From: Mycolicibacterium sp. P1-5
Lineage (GTDB): Bacteria; Actinomycetota; Actinomycetes; Mycobacteriales; Mycobacteriaceae
Direction of reading: 5' to 3'
Length of the DNA stretch: 64,000 nt
Assembly: GCF_008329565.1 (NCBI RefSeq)
Contig: NZ_NPKT01000024.1
Coordinates: forward strand, 1 to 64,000
Shown here one piece after another: positions 17,198 to 26,662 of this stretch; the stretch's first letter is position 1, and the number at the start of each line of letters is the position of its first letter. The notes beneath the pieces are model-generated. The model ran no database searches and was not told the DNA's origin. It saw only the letters and a program-made list of their open reading frames with translations. Made by a program: the position numbers and the translations under genes.

Positions 17198-18061
17198 TCA
17201 GTCCTGGGTGGGGTCGAAGCGACGCTTGGTGCGAAGCTGTGGGGCCGCCTGGCTGGTCAACACCCGGGCCCGCTCGGACATCGCCGAGCCGACATACTCC
17301 GGTTGGGTCAGCAGATAGAACCGGCCTTCGGCCGCCTGCTCGAACACGACTTCGGCCGCGGACACCGGGTCCATGGCGTCGGCCTTGATGTCGAGCATCG
17401 CGCTGCGCTGGGCTTCGGCGGCGTCGGTGTCACCGGCTTGCACGCCGCCCGCGGACTCGAAGATGTTGGACGCCACGGCGCCCGGCAGTACCGCCTGCAC
17501 ATGCACGTGGTGATCATGACCGGCGGCCTGGACCTCCAGGTGCAGGCACTCGGTGAGTGCCAGCACAGCGTGCTTGCTCATGATGTATGGCGCCTGCAGG
17601 GGGACCACCGCGACACCGCCGATCGAGGACAGGTTCCACACCCACGCCGGTGCATCAGTGGCCAGCATCTTCGGCAGGAATGCCCGGATGCCGTGGTAGA
17701 CCCCGCTGATGTTGATGTCTACCACCCGTTGCCAATTGGCGACGGGGGTGTCCCAGAGGTAGCCGAACTGTTCAATTCCAGCGTTGTTGACCAGCAGCCG
17801 CACGTCGCCAAGGTCTCGGTGGACATCGTCGGCCAGGGCCTGGACGGCGTCGGCGTCGCGGACGTCACATACCGCGTCGATCGCGGATCCTCCTGCGGCG
17901 GTGAGCTCGTTGCGAAGTGCGGCTACTGCCGCGGCGTCGACGTCGGCGAGCACCACGGTCATGCCCAGCCGGCTGGCGTGGCGGGCCAGGCCGGCACCGA
18001 TGCCGGCGCCCGCGCCGGTGATGACGGCGACGCCGCCGCCGAAGGTGTCGCGCGCGCTCAC
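17198..18061 (-). CDS. Short-chain dehydrogenase/reductase
   Basis: A 287-aa classical SDR. It has a cofactor site TGAGAGIGAGL (about residues 15-25), an Asp after beta-2 (VLADVDAAA) favouring NAD(H), NNAGIEQF, and a catalytic Ser-Tyr-Lys set (NLSS, YIMSK). It probably interconverts a hydroxyl and a ketone on the pathway substrate. The GTG start overlaps the stop of the upstream NTF2-like gene (GTGA). The extended C-terminus (about 50 residues beyond the SDR core) carries AAEVVFEQAAEGRFYLL, common in actinobacterial SDRs. Confidence 0.87.
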   Translation of the reverse strand: MSARDTFGGGVAVITGAGAGIGAGLARHASRLGMTVVLADVDAAAVAALRNELTAAGGSAIDAVCDVRDADAVQALADDVHRDLGDVRLLVNNAGIEQFGYLWDTPVANWQRVVDINISGVYHGIRAFLPKMLATDAPAWVWNLSSIGGVAVVPLQAPYIMSKHAVLALTECLHLEVQAAGHDHHVHVQAVLPGAVASNIFESAGGVQAGDTDAAEAQRSAMLDIKADAMDPVSAAEVVFEQAAEGRFYLLTQPEYVGSAMSERARVLTSQAAPQLRTKRRFDPTQD

Positions 18062-18546
18062 GCCGACGTGCTGGCGGCCGCCGTCTTCGCGGTGTGTTCG
18101 GCGAGAGGAATCGAATCCTCCGCGTCCAGCACCACATTCATCGAGGTGAACACCAACCCGTCGGCCGAGCGCCGGATACCGGCATCGACCACACCGCTGG
18201 AGACCGCGAACGGCACGTTGTTCGTGATCTGGTTGACGAACAGGTAGAACCGGACGTTCGTCACCTCACCGCTGGTGCCGGTGCGGAAGATGTTCGTCGC
18301 GTGGTGACGGCAGGGGTACGGATTCACGTTGCGGTGCTCGATCAGCCAGGCGAGAGTTTCGGCGCCGCCGTGCAGTTCGGCGGCCAGCAGATCCTCGAAG
18401 GGGCAGTTGCCGGAGTCCGAGCGGCTCAGGTACTCCATCTCCTCGCCGATGCGGGGCGCCAGCTCCTCGAAGTGACCCTGGTCGTAGTGGTACCAGAATC
18501 CCGCGATGAACTCTGCGACCTCGGGGAGGGTGATCTCGTTGTTCAT
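18058..18546 (-). CDS. SnoaL/NTF2-like protein
   Basis: A 162-aa NTF2-like protein (SnoaL-like), first gene of the minus-strand operon 18546-14647. The N-terminal helices (LPEVAEFIAGFWYHYDQGH) and later strands (CRHHATNIFRTGTSGEVTNVRFYLFVNQ) follow the SnoaL_4 pattern. Such proteins act as isomerases, dehydratases or small monooxygenase helpers. The gene shares a 127-nt divergent control region with the SDR at 18674. No regulator site was recognised there. Confidence 0.78.
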   Translation of the reverse strand: MNNEITLPEVAEFIAGFWYHYDQGHFEELAPRIGEEMEYLSRSDSGNCPFEDLLAAELHGGAETLAWLIEHRNVNPYPCRHHATNIFRTGTSGEVTNVRFYLFVNQITNNVPFAVSSGVVDAGIRRSADGLVFTSMNVVLDAEDSIPLAEHTAKTAAASTSA

Positions 18547-18673
18547 GTCCGGCAGTAAACCGCGAGGTGGGCTCGGTCACGTCCGCGGTGACCGTTGAGT
18601 GGAACACGAGGTCTGCAAGCCCGCGATCCTCTCGCACACTGTGCCGGCCACAAGTCAGATCAGAGGAGTGTTG

Positions 18674-19462
18674 GTGCAGATCGCGGGCAGAGTCTTCGTC
18701 GTCACCGGCGCAGGCAACGGAATGGGACGTCAAGTCGCACTGGGACTGCTCCGGCGGGGGGCGACGGTAGCCGCGGTCGACCTCGACGAGCAGGGCTTGG
18801 CCGCCACCGCCGAACTGGCCGGTGGTGGCGCCCGGATGTCGACGCACGTCGTCGACGTCACCGATGCCACCGCGGTCGCGGCCTTGCCTGGCGAGGTTCG
18901 CAACGTGCACAACCAGATCGACGGGCTGGTCAACATCGCCGGCGTCATTCACCGCTTCGCGCCGTTCACCGACCTGTCCGCCGCCGAGGCGGACCGCGTC
19001 ATGGCGATCAACTTCACTGGCACTGTGCACATGTGCCGGACGTTCCTGCCGGTCCTGCTGGAGCGGCCGGAGGCCAATCTGACCAATATGTCGAGCCTGT
19101 CCGCGCTGCTTCCGTTCGCCAGCCAGACCCTGTACAGCGCCAGCAAGGGAGCGGTCAAGCAGTTCAGCGAAGGGCTCTACGCGGAGCTGTCGGACACGAA
19201 TGTCCATGTGGTGACGGTGTTTCCGGGCAATGTCGCCACCAACCTGACCGGCAACTCCGGGGTGGAGATGCTCGATGCCGGTGGGCGTCAAGCCCCGTCC
19301 ACCACTGCCGAAGCGGCGGCTGCCCGCATTGTCGACGGGATCACGAAGGATCGCTTCCGGGTTCTGGTCGGCACCGACGCCCGAGTCCTCGACATCTTGT
19401 CGCGCATATCGGCCAAACGCACTACGCGGTTCGTCGGCAAGCAGATCAAATCCGTCCTGTAG
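18674..19462 (+). CDS. Short-chain dehydrogenase/reductase
   Basis: A 262-aa classical SDR with cofactor motif VTGAGNGMG, Asp after beta-2 (VDLDEQ), NIAGVIHR, and catalytic Ser/Tyr/Lys (MSSLSA, YSASK). The GTG at 18674 was chosen because AGAGGAG lies 5-6 nt upstream. It is 13 nt ahead of a flavoprotein gene on the same strand, so the two are probably one transcript. Oxidation of a hydroxysteroid-like substrate is plausible but not shown. Confidence 0.86.
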   Translation: MQIAGRVFVVTGAGNGMGRQVALGLLRRGATVAAVDLDEQGLAATAELAGGGARMSTHVVDVTDATAVAALPGEVRNVHNQIDGLVNIAGVIHRFAPFTDLSAAEADRVMAINFTGTVHMCRTFLPVLLERPEANLTNMSSLSALLPFASQTLYSASKGAVKQFSEGLYAELSDTNVHVVTVFPGNVATNLTGNSGVEMLDAGGRQAPSTTAEAAAARIVDGITKDRFRVLVGTDARVLDILSRISAKRTTRFVGKQIKSVL

Positions 19463-19475
19463 GCCTGGAGTACGC

Positions 19476-21061
19476 ATGTCATCGAACTACGACGTCATCG
19501 TGGTGGGCTTCGGAGCTGCCGGCGCCGCCGCCGCGATCGAGGCCGCCGACAGCGGGGCCCGCGTTCTGGTCCTTGACCGCGGCTACGGGGGCGGAGCGAC
19601 CGCGCTGTCCGGCGGAATTGTCTACGCGGGCGCGGGAACCACCGAACAACGCGCAGGTGGCTACGACGACAGCGTCGACAACATGGCGGCCTACCTGAGG
19701 CAGGAAGTCGGCGACGCGGTCAGCGACGACACCCTCGCCCGATTCTGCCGGGAGAGCCCAGCGCTGATCGAGTGGCTCAAGGCCCAGGGCGTCGAGTTCC
19801 GGGGCGGCCCCGTGTCGTCCTACAAAACGTCGTATCCGACCGACGATTTCTATCTGTATTACTCCGGCAACGAGAAGGCGTACCCCTACGTCCAGCACGC
19901 CGATCCGGTGCCGCGGGGCATCGGGTGGTGGCCCCCGGGATGAGTTCCGGCAAGGTGTTGTTCGAGAACCTCAGGCGAGCAGCGCAAGCCAAGGGCATCG
20001 ACTTCCTCCCGCTCGCCCGGGTGCACGAGCTGATCAAGGACGACAGTGGCCGCATGGTCGGCGTCCGCTACCGAGCGATGTCACTGCGCCACGCAGCCGC
20101 CCGCAGGTACGCGCTGCTCACCAAGTCGACCGGCAAGATCGCCACCTGGATGCCCGAACTGGTCAAGGGCATTGTCGCTCGGGCGGAAGCGATCTGGGCT
20201 GCGAGCGCGACGGCGGAGGAGGCGCACGCGGGTGCGGTCATCCTCGCGGCCGGTGGCTTCATCTACAACCCCGAGTGGGTGGCGCGCTACGCCCCGGAAT
20301 TCGGCAAGATCTCACCGTTGGGCACGCCCGGTGACGACGGCGCCGGCATCACGCTGGGCCTCGAGGCAGGTGGCATGACCGACAAGATGGGCAACGTCAC
20401 CGCGTGGCGATTCCTGGCACCGCCCAGCGCCTTCCTCGAAGGTCTCACCGTCGGCCGAGACGGGCGGCGCATCGCCAACGAGGACCTCTACGGCGCGACC
20501 CACGGCAATGTGATGATGCGCGAGTTCGGCGGCGCCGGCTGGGCGATCTACGACGCGGCGACATGGCAGAAGGTTCGAAGCCAGATCCGTGAACAGACCC
20601 AGGTGTTCCAGCGCCTGCAGCTGGTGTATCTACGCACGCTCGGGCGTAAGAAGGCCGCGACCCTGGAGGGGATCGCCCGCAAGAACGGCATCGACCCGAT
20701 CGTGCTGCGCCGGACCGTCGACGACTACAACGCGGGACTTCGCTGCGGCGCAGGCGATCCCGCGCACAAGGAAGCGGCACTGTGCCGGCCGATGGTCCAC
20801 GGGCCGTTCTACTCGATCAACATCTCGGCCGACTCGTCGATGTTCTATCCGATCCCCGGCCTGACGCTGGGCGGGCTGGTCGTCGACGAGCAGACCGGTG
20901 CAGTCGCCCACCGCGACGGCGGGACCGTGCCGGGTCTCTACGCCGCCGGTCGCAATGCGGTCGGCGTGTGCTCGAACAGCTACGTCAGCGGTTTGTCGAT
21001 CTCCGACTGCATCTTCAGCGGTCGGCGTGCCGGCCGTAGCGCAGCCGCAGATCGCGTTTGA
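19476..21061 (+). pseudogene. FAD-binding dehydrogenase gene, broken by a one-base frameshift
   Basis: The N-terminal part reads from 19476 (MSSNYDVIVVGFGAAGAAAAIEA, an FAD Rossmann site) and ends early at a TGA at 19941-19943. The protein clearly continues in another frame from about 19919 (HRVVAPGMSSGKVLFENL) to 21061. Adding one G to the run at 19915-19918 would restore a continuous 528-aa flavoprotein of the same family as the other KstD-like proteins here, with LYAAGRNAVGVCSNSYVSGLS at its C-terminus. It lacks the YPGAG motif, so it is not a typical delta-1 dehydrogenase. Either a true frameshift mutation or a homopolymer sequencing error. The 3' end overlaps the convergent fadD gene by 47 nt. 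Confidence 0.85.
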
Positions 21062-22589
21062 GCAGTTTGCCGCTGGGGTTCTTCGGCAGCGAATCCACAA
21101 AGAACACCTGCTTGGGTGTCTTGAACCCGGCGAGGTGCCGGCGGCAGTGGGCGAGCACCTCATCCTCGGTCAACGTCGCGTCCGCGCGGGGCACAACCGC
21201 GGCCACCACCGCTTCCACCCAGACCGGGTGCGGCAGCCCGAACACCGCGACCTCCTCGACGCCGGCGTGTAGGTACAGCGCCTCTTCGACCTCGCGGCTG
21301 GCCACATTCTCGCCGCCGGTCTTGATCATGTCCTTCTTGCGGTCCACCACGTGAAGGAATCCGTGCTCGTCGTAGTAGCCGAGATCCCCTGAGTGGAACC
21401 ACTCCCCGCGGAATGCCTCGGCGGTCTTGTCAGGGTCGTCGAGGTACCCGAGCATGAGATGCGGGCTGCGGTGGGCGATCTCGCCGATGGTGCCGGTGGG
21501 TACCGGTGCGTCGGCCTCATCGAGGATCACGGTCTCGACGTTGAGCACCGGCCGGCCTGCGGCACCGGCGTGGGCCTCCTGGTCTTCCGGACCCAGCGCC
21601 GAGGCCAGCGGTGCGATCTCGGTTTGGCCGTAGAAGTTCCACAGCGCCAGATCGGGCAGGCGGTGCCTGATCTCGTGCAGGATCTCCGTCGGCATCGCCG
21701 ACGCGCCGTAGTACCCCTTACGCAGACTCGACAGGTCGACCTGGTCGAACACCGGACTGCGCAACAAGCTGATCCACACCGTGGGGGGAGCGAAATAGTT
21801 GGTCACCCGGTAGCGCTCGATGGTGCGCAACACCATCTCCGGGTCGGGGCGGGGCAGGATGATGCTGGTCGCGCCGAGGTAGATGTCGGTCGCCAGGAAG
21901 TTGTCCAGCTGCGCGCAGTGGTAGAGCGGCAGCGAATGGATTTCGACGTCCTCGGCGCTCATCGACCCCGCGGCGATGGAACTGACGTACTGCCAGATCA
22001 GGCTGCGGCTGGTGTGCATGACGCCCTTGGGCCGAGACTCGGTGCCGCTGGTGTACATCACCCGAAGCAACTGGTCGTCGTGGACCTCGGGCGTCGGCGC
22101 TGGCGATGTGGTGGTCAGGGCGTGCGCGAAGTCCGTCCAGCCAGGCGGCACCGGTGATTCCGTGGTGGCCAGTGCGATCCGCGTCGAGACCTGCCCGCCG
22201 CGGCGCATCGCATCCTCGGCCACCGGGATCATATCGGCCTGAACGACGAATCCTGTTGCGCGACAGTGCCCCAGGATGTACGCGATCTCCTCAGCGGTGA
22301 GCATGAAGTTCAGCGGAACCAGCACCACCGCCGCGCGCGCTGTCGCGAATGCGAGCACCGCGTATTGCCAGCAGTTGCGGGCCAACAATGCGACCCGGTC
22401 GCCGGCTCGGAAACCGTTGTCGCTCAAGGCCGCCGCGGTGCGATCAACGAGCGCGCCGAACGCGGCGAACGTCAACGTCACCTCACCGTCGATGATCGCG
22501 ACCTTGTCCGGATAACGGCCGGCGGAGCGGCGCGGAATGTCACCGAGGCCGTGGCTGCGGGCAGCGCGAACGAAATCCTCGACGCTCAC
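21015..22589 (-). CDS. Acyl-CoA synthetase (FadD-type AMP-forming ligase)
   Basis: A 524-aa class I adenylate-forming enzyme that activates a carboxylic acid to its CoA thioester. The P-loop-like motif is YTSGTESRPKGVMHT, the A5 region is NFYGQTE, the hinge/A7-A8 is FHSGDLGYYDEHGFLHVVDRKKDMIKTGGENV, and the A10 lysine is PSGKLLKRDL. Start: the GTG at 22589 overlaps the stop of the acyl-CoA dehydrogenase gene (GTGA). The 129 codons upstream in frame lie over that gene and are spurious. The substrate may be a steroid side-chain or ring-degradation acid; this cannot be told from sequence. Confidence 0.9.
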   Translation of the reverse strand: MSVEDFVRAARSHGLGDIPRRSAGRYPDKVAIIDGEVTLTFAAFGALVDRTAAALSDNGFRAGDRVALLARNCWQYAVLAFATARAAVVLVPLNFMLTAEEIAYILGHCRATGFVVQADMIPVAEDAMRRGGQVSTRIALATTESPVPPGWTDFAHALTTTSPAPTPEVHDDQLLRVMYTSGTESRPKGVMHTSRSLIWQYVSSIAAGSMSAEDVEIHSLPLYHCAQLDNFLATDIYLGATSIILPRPDPEMVLRTIERYRVTNYFAPPTVWISLLRSPVFDQVDLSSLRKGYYGASAMPTEILHEIRHRLPDLALWNFYGQTEIAPLASALGPEDQEAHAGAAGRPVLNVETVILDEADAPVPTGTIGEIAHRSPHLMLGYLDDPDKTAEAFRGEWFHSGDLGYYDEHGFLHVVDRKKDMIKTGGENVASREVEEALYLHAGVEEVAVFGLPHPVWVEAVVAAVVPRADATLTEDEVLAHCRRHLAGFKTPKQVFFVDSLPKNPSGKLLKRDLRLRYGRHADR

Positions 22590-23758
22590 ACTGAGGTTTT
22601 TCCGCGAGTCGGGTCCAAGTCGAGGTCGCGCCCGATGATCTCTCGCATGATCTCCGAGGTGCCGCCGTACACGCGGGTGACCCGGGCGTCGACGGCCGCA
22701 CGTGCGATCGGATATTCCCGCATGTAGCCGTAGCCCCCGAACAACTGCTGACAGCTGTCGAGCACCCGGAACTCCATCTCGGTCGCCCAGAGTTTGGCCA
22801 TGGCGGCCTCGGCAGGCGTCAGCAGGCCCGCGTTGAGTGCGATCACGCATCGATCGACGAATGACTCGGCCACTGCGACCTCGGTCGCGGCATCTGCCAC
22901 TGCGAACCGGGTGTTCTGCAAGGCGCCGATCGGCTTGCCGAACGCGACGCGCTCGCGCACGTAGTCGGTCGTCCACTGCACCGCCGCACGGGCCCGTGCC
23001 AGACTGCCGACCGCGATCTGCATGCGTTCCTGCGCCAGGTTGCGCATCAGGTACTCGAATCCCCGGCCCACCTCCCCGAGAACGTTGGTTTTGGGGACCC
23101 GCACGTCGGTGAACGACAGCTCGGAGGTGTCTTGGCAGTGCAGTCCGAGCTTGTCGAGGTTGCGGCCACGTTCGAAGCCCGGCATCCCGCGCTCGATGAC
23201 CATCAACGTCAATCCCCGATGGCGATCCGGTGAGGTGCGCACCGCGGTGATGAGAAGGTCGGCGTTCTGTCCATTGGTGATGAATGTCTTTGCGCCGTTG
23301 ACGACGAAGTGGTCGCCGGCATCGACGCCGGTGGTACGGATGCCGGCCACGTCGGAACCCGCGCCCGGCTCGGTCATGGCAATCGCGGCGATCAACTCGC
23401 CCCGCACGAAACCGGGCAGCCAGCGGTGCCGCTGCTCCTCGTTGCCGAGCTCGGCCAGATAGGGCAGGCAGATGTCGTTGTGCACGGCATAGCTGAGCCC
23501 GACGTTGCCGGCATGGGCGGCCATGCAGCGCTCGATAAGGATCTGGTTGTAGCGGAAATCCTTGATACCCAGGCCACCGAACTCCTCGGGAGCGGCGAAG
23601 CCGAGCAGCCCGATCGCTCCGGCTGCCGAAAAGATCTCGCGGGGAGCGATACCGGCATCTTCCCAGGCCTCGATGTTGGGAGCGATCTCCTTGGCGGCGA
23701 AGTCGCCGGCCAGCTCGCCGAACGAGAGGTGGTCGTCGTCGTAATGCACGCGCTGCAT
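22586..23758 (-). CDS. Acyl-CoA dehydrogenase
   Basis: A 390-aa FAD-dependent acyl-CoA dehydrogenase that introduces an alpha-beta double bond in an acyl-CoA. It has the signature AMTEPGAGSDVAGIRT, the FAD contact FITNGQNADLL, and the C-terminal RVYGGTSEIMREIIGRDL. The Met at 23758 (MQRVHYDDDHLSFGELAGDF) begins at the usual first helix; the longer reading upstream is Pro/Ala-rich and antisense to the BVMO gene. It is translationally coupled to fadD, so activation and the first beta-oxidation step are encoded together. Confidence 0.9.
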   Translation of the reverse strand: MQRVHYDDDHLSFGELAGDFAAKEIAPNIEAWEDAGIAPREIFSAAGAIGLLGFAAPEEFGGLGIKDFRYNQILIERCMAAHAGNVGLSYAVHNDICLPYLAELGNEEQRHRWLPGFVRGELIAAIAMTEPGAGSDVAGIRTTGVDAGDHFVVNGAKTFITNGQNADLLITAVRTSPDRHRGLTLMVIERGMPGFERGRNLDKLGLHCQDTSELSFTDVRVPKTNVLGEVGRGFEYLMRNLAQERMQIAVGSLARARAAVQWTTDYVRERVAFGKPIGALQNTRFAVADAATEVAVAESFVDRCVIALNAGLLTPAEAAMAKLWATEMEFRVLDSCQQLFGGYGYMREYPIARAAVDARVTRVYGGTSEIMREIIGRDLDLDPTRGKTSV

Positions 23759-23858
23759 ATGCCGAACTCTAAGCCGGGCAGCGGGCGGTACCGGGGAGTC
23801 TCCCGCTGAGTAGACAACACGATCGCCAGCACCGTGCAGCTCTTCGATACTCGGTTCC

Positions 23859-25778
23859 ATGAGCATGGGACCTTCCACCGTCGCACTGAGCATGGGCGTC
23901 GACACCGAGGCGCTGCGGGAGCACTTGCTGCAGGCCGACCCCGGAGTCCTGGTGGCTGTGCTGGCTCAGATGACGGGTGACGCGACGGTCGTCGACCGCT
24001 ACGCAGCCGCCATCGAACACGTTCCCGACCCGCCTGAACGCGCCGGGCGGACCGACCCGGCGACCGCGGCCGCATTGGCCGACGAGATCGTGAGCGCCCT
24101 CCGTCGTCCCCGGCCGGCGGGCACCCCGGCCGATGATCGTGAGCTGTTCGCAGCACTGCTGCCCGTTGCCCTGGGCGCGGACGTCGACGACGAACAGGTC
24201 GACCTGCTTTTCGAACAGGGCGGTTTTCGGCCCTCGCAACCGACATTGCCCCGCACCGCGCCAATTCCGACGACGACCACGATGGCGATCATCGGCGCAG
24301 GCATCGCCGGAATCGCGGTCGCGCTGGCCGCCGCCGAAGAGGGCGTGCGCTTCCAGATCTACGACCGGAACTCAGAAGTCGGCGGCACGTGGCTCACGAC
24401 GACGTATCCGGGTATCGGCGTCGACACGCCGTCGGCGTACTACTCGCTGTCGCGAGAAGTGAACCCGGATTGGTCGAGTTATTACCCGCAAGGTGCGGAG
24501 TACCAGGCGTACCTGGTGGCGCTCGCCGACAAGCATGATCTGCGCCGCCACATCCGGTTCGGCACCGAAGTGGAAGCCCTGTGGTGGGACGAGCAGCGCC
24601 AGCAGTGGCAGGTCCGCTCGCGGGCCGCCGATGGCACCCAGCGCATCGAGTACTTCAGCGTCGTCGTCACTGCCGCCGGCTACTTGAACCGACCGCGATT
24701 TCCGGATGTCAAGGGCCGGGACACGTTCTCGGGCACCAGCATTCACTCGGCGCTGTGGGATCACTCGGTCGACCTGTCCGGCAAGCGAGTGGCGGTGATC
24801 GGCGCGGGCTGCACGGCTGTGCAGATCGTGGACGCCTGCGTCGACGACGTCGAACACCTCACGGTGTTTCAACGCCAGCCGCACTGGGTGGCGCCGCGCA
24901 AGCGCCTGTCCGACGAGGTCCCCGAACACCGCCGCTATCTGGGACGGGTGCTGCCGTTCTACGCGATGTGGCATCGGCTCAAGTCGTATTGGGCGACCGC
25001 CGACAACAATTACCCGGTCATCCTTCAGGACCCGGAGTGGTCGCGCACTCATCTGTCGATCTCGCCGGCCAACGACGTCTTGTTGCAGATGTGTCTGGAC
25101 TACATCGAGCGCACATTCGGCGCAGGAACGGAATTGGCGCGCAAGGTCACTCCTGACTTCGCGCCGTACGGCAAGCGCATCATCCGTGACCCCGGGGGCT
25201 ACTACGCCGCGCTGACCCGCGACCATGTCGACGTCGAAGCCACCGAACCCGCCGAGGTGAACGCCGAGGGCATCCGCACCGCGGACGGCCGCCAGATCGA
25301 CCTCGATGTCATCATCTACGCCACCGGTTACCATCTGGACTTCCTGTCGACAGTCGACATCCGCGGCCGCGACGGCACGACGCTGGCCTCGGTGTGGGGA
25401 GACAGCCCGCGCGCCTACCGCGGTGGCGCCGTCCCCGGGTTTCCGAACCTGTTCATCACGTCGGCCCCCAACTACAGCCCCGGGCACGGTGCGGGTGCCA
25501 ATTTCTCGATGGAGATCCTCGCCCATTACATCGTGGAGTGCCTGCAGCTCATGGCATTACGGGATGCGACGACGATCGAGGTGACTCAGCAAGCGTTCGA
25601 CGACTATGTCGCCGGGGTCGACGAGGCGATGCGGCGCACGGTGTGGTGTCACACGCCCAACGCTCACACCTACTACCGGTCGGAATCGGGCCGGGTCGTG
25701 GTGGCCACCCCGTACCGATTGGTCGATTTGTGGCAACAACATCGAGCTCCCATCGATGAGGATTTCATCCTGCAATGA
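23859..25778 (+). CDS. Flavin-containing Baeyer-Villiger monooxygenase, HAPMO-type with N-terminal extension
   Basis: A 639-aa NADPH/FAD monooxygenase. The first ~135 residues are a helical extension, as in 4-hydroxyacetophenone monooxygenase. Then come the FAD Rossmann site IIGAGIAGI (about 142-150), the BVMO fingerprint FSGTSIHSALWD, and the NADPH site VIGAGCTAVQ. The enzyme should insert oxygen beside a ketone, turning it into an ester or lactone. It is divergent from the acyl-CoA dehydrogenase and coupled to an SDR by ATGA. The SDR could supply the ketone or use the product. Distinct from the two shorter BVMOs at 36257 and 45435. Confidence 0.88.
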   Translation: MSMGPSTVALSMGVDTEALREHLLQADPGVLVAVLAQMTGDATVVDRYAAAIEHVPDPPERAGRTDPATAAALADEIVSALRRPRPAGTPADDRELFAALLPVALGADVDDEQVDLLFEQGGFRPSQPTLPRTAPIPTTTTMAIIGAGIAGIAVALAAAEEGVRFQIYDRNSEVGGTWLTTTYPGIGVDTPSAYYSLSREVNPDWSSYYPQGAEYQAYLVALADKHDLRRHIRFGTEVEALWWDEQRQQWQVRSRAADGTQRIEYFSVVVTAAGYLNRPRFPDVKGRDTFSGTSIHSALWDHSVDLSGKRVAVIGAGCTAVQIVDACVDDVEHLTVFQRQPHWVAPRKRLSDEVPEHRRYLGRVLPFYAMWHRLKSYWATADNNYPVILQDPEWSRTHLSISPANDVLLQMCLDYIERTFGAGTELARKVTPDFAPYGKRIIRDPGGYYAALTRDHVDVEATEPAEVNAEGIRTADGRQIDLDVIIYATGYHLDFLSTVDIRGRDGTTLASVWGDSPRAYRGGAVPGFPNLFITSAPNYSPGHGAGANFSMEILAHYIVECLQLMALRDATTIEVTQQAFDDYVAGVDEAMRRTVWCHTPNAHTYYRSESGRVVVATPYRLVDLWQQHRAPIDEDFILQ

Positions 25779-26662
25779 GTCAGCTCCTCGCCGGAAGAAC
25801 GGCATTGGTGACCGGAAGCAGTCGGGGAATCGGTCGCGCGATCGCCCAGCGCCTGGCCGCCGAAGGTGCCACGGTCGCGGTCACTGCGCGGGCCTATACG
25901 CCCTCACCGTCGCTGCGCGCCGGGGTCAGTGCGGCGTTGCCCGGCACGATCGAAGAAACGATCGCGCTCATCAATGCGGCGGGTGGTGAAGCGTTCGGCG
26001 TCGCCGCCGATCTCGAAGATCCTGCAGCACGCGATGGTTTGGTCGATGCCGTCGTGCAGCGCACCGGCCGCATCGACATCGTGGTCAACAATGCCGGTTA
26101 CGCCGACTATTCGGTGGTCGACGACATGTCGTTGGAGACGTTCGATCGAACCGTCGAGCACTATCTGCGAACGCCGTTCGTTCTGACGAAAGCCGCTGTG
26201 CCGCACATGCGGCGACAGGGGGCGGGGTGGATCGTCAACATCGGCTCGGTCACCGGAGTGCCACCCGTGCGGCCGTACCGCGACTACAACAAAACCGCCG
26301 GCGACGTCATCTACGCGTCGTGCAAGGCGGCGTTGCACCGCTTCACCCAAGGTGTCGCGGCCGAGTTGCTCGACGCCAACATCGCCGTGAACTGTGTTGG
26401 CCCGTCAACCGCGGTGCGCACTCCCGGCGCCGCATCGTTGATACCGGAGAACTTCCCGACCGAGCCCGTGGAATACCTGGCCGAGACCGTCTTGGCGATG
26501 TGCCATCTGCCGGCCGAACAACGAACCGGCCTGGTTGCGTTCAGCTTGCACTACCCCTGGTCGCAACGGATGCCGGTGCACAGCTTGGACGGCGAACAGG
26601 TGTTGGCGCCGCTGGAACCGCCGGCGAATGCGAACCCCAATATCGGGGCGATCAGTCCCTAG
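25775..26662 (+). CDS. Short-chain dehydrogenase/reductase
   Basis: A 295-aa SDR overlapping the BVMO stop by 4 nt. Cofactor motif TGSSRGIGRAIA, NNAGYADY, catalytic Ser (IGSVTG) and YASCK. After beta-2 there is an insertion (ARAYTPSPSLRAGVSAALPGTIEETIALI) longer than in classical SDRs, a feature shared with mycofactocin-associated and related actinobacterial families. It probably works in sequence with the BVMO on an alcohol/ketone pair. Its stop overlaps the convergent P450 gene by 4 nt. Confidence 0.86.
   Translation: MSQLLAGRTALVTGSSRGIGRAIAQRLAAEGATVAVTARAYTPSPSLRAGVSAALPGTIEETIALINAAGGEAFGVAADLEDPAARDGLVDAVVQRTGRIDIVVNNAGYADYSVVDDMSLETFDRTVEHYLRTPFVLTKAAVPHMRRQGAGWIVNIGSVTGVPPVRPYRDYNKTAGDVIYASCKAALHRFTQGVAAELLDANIAVNCVGPSTAVRTPGAASLIPENFPTEPVEYLAETVLAMCHLPAEQRTGLVAFSLHYPWSQRMPVHSLDGEQVLAPLEPPANANPNIGAISP

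Noticed and set aside
22590..22976. 129 extra codons before the fadD start
   Set aside because: They lie over the acyl-CoA dehydrogenase gene in another frame; the GTG at 22589 with GTGA coupling and normal family length is better.
24372..25526. 384-codon open frame opposite the HAPMO-type BVMO
   Set aside because: Shadow of the sense gene; no motif.
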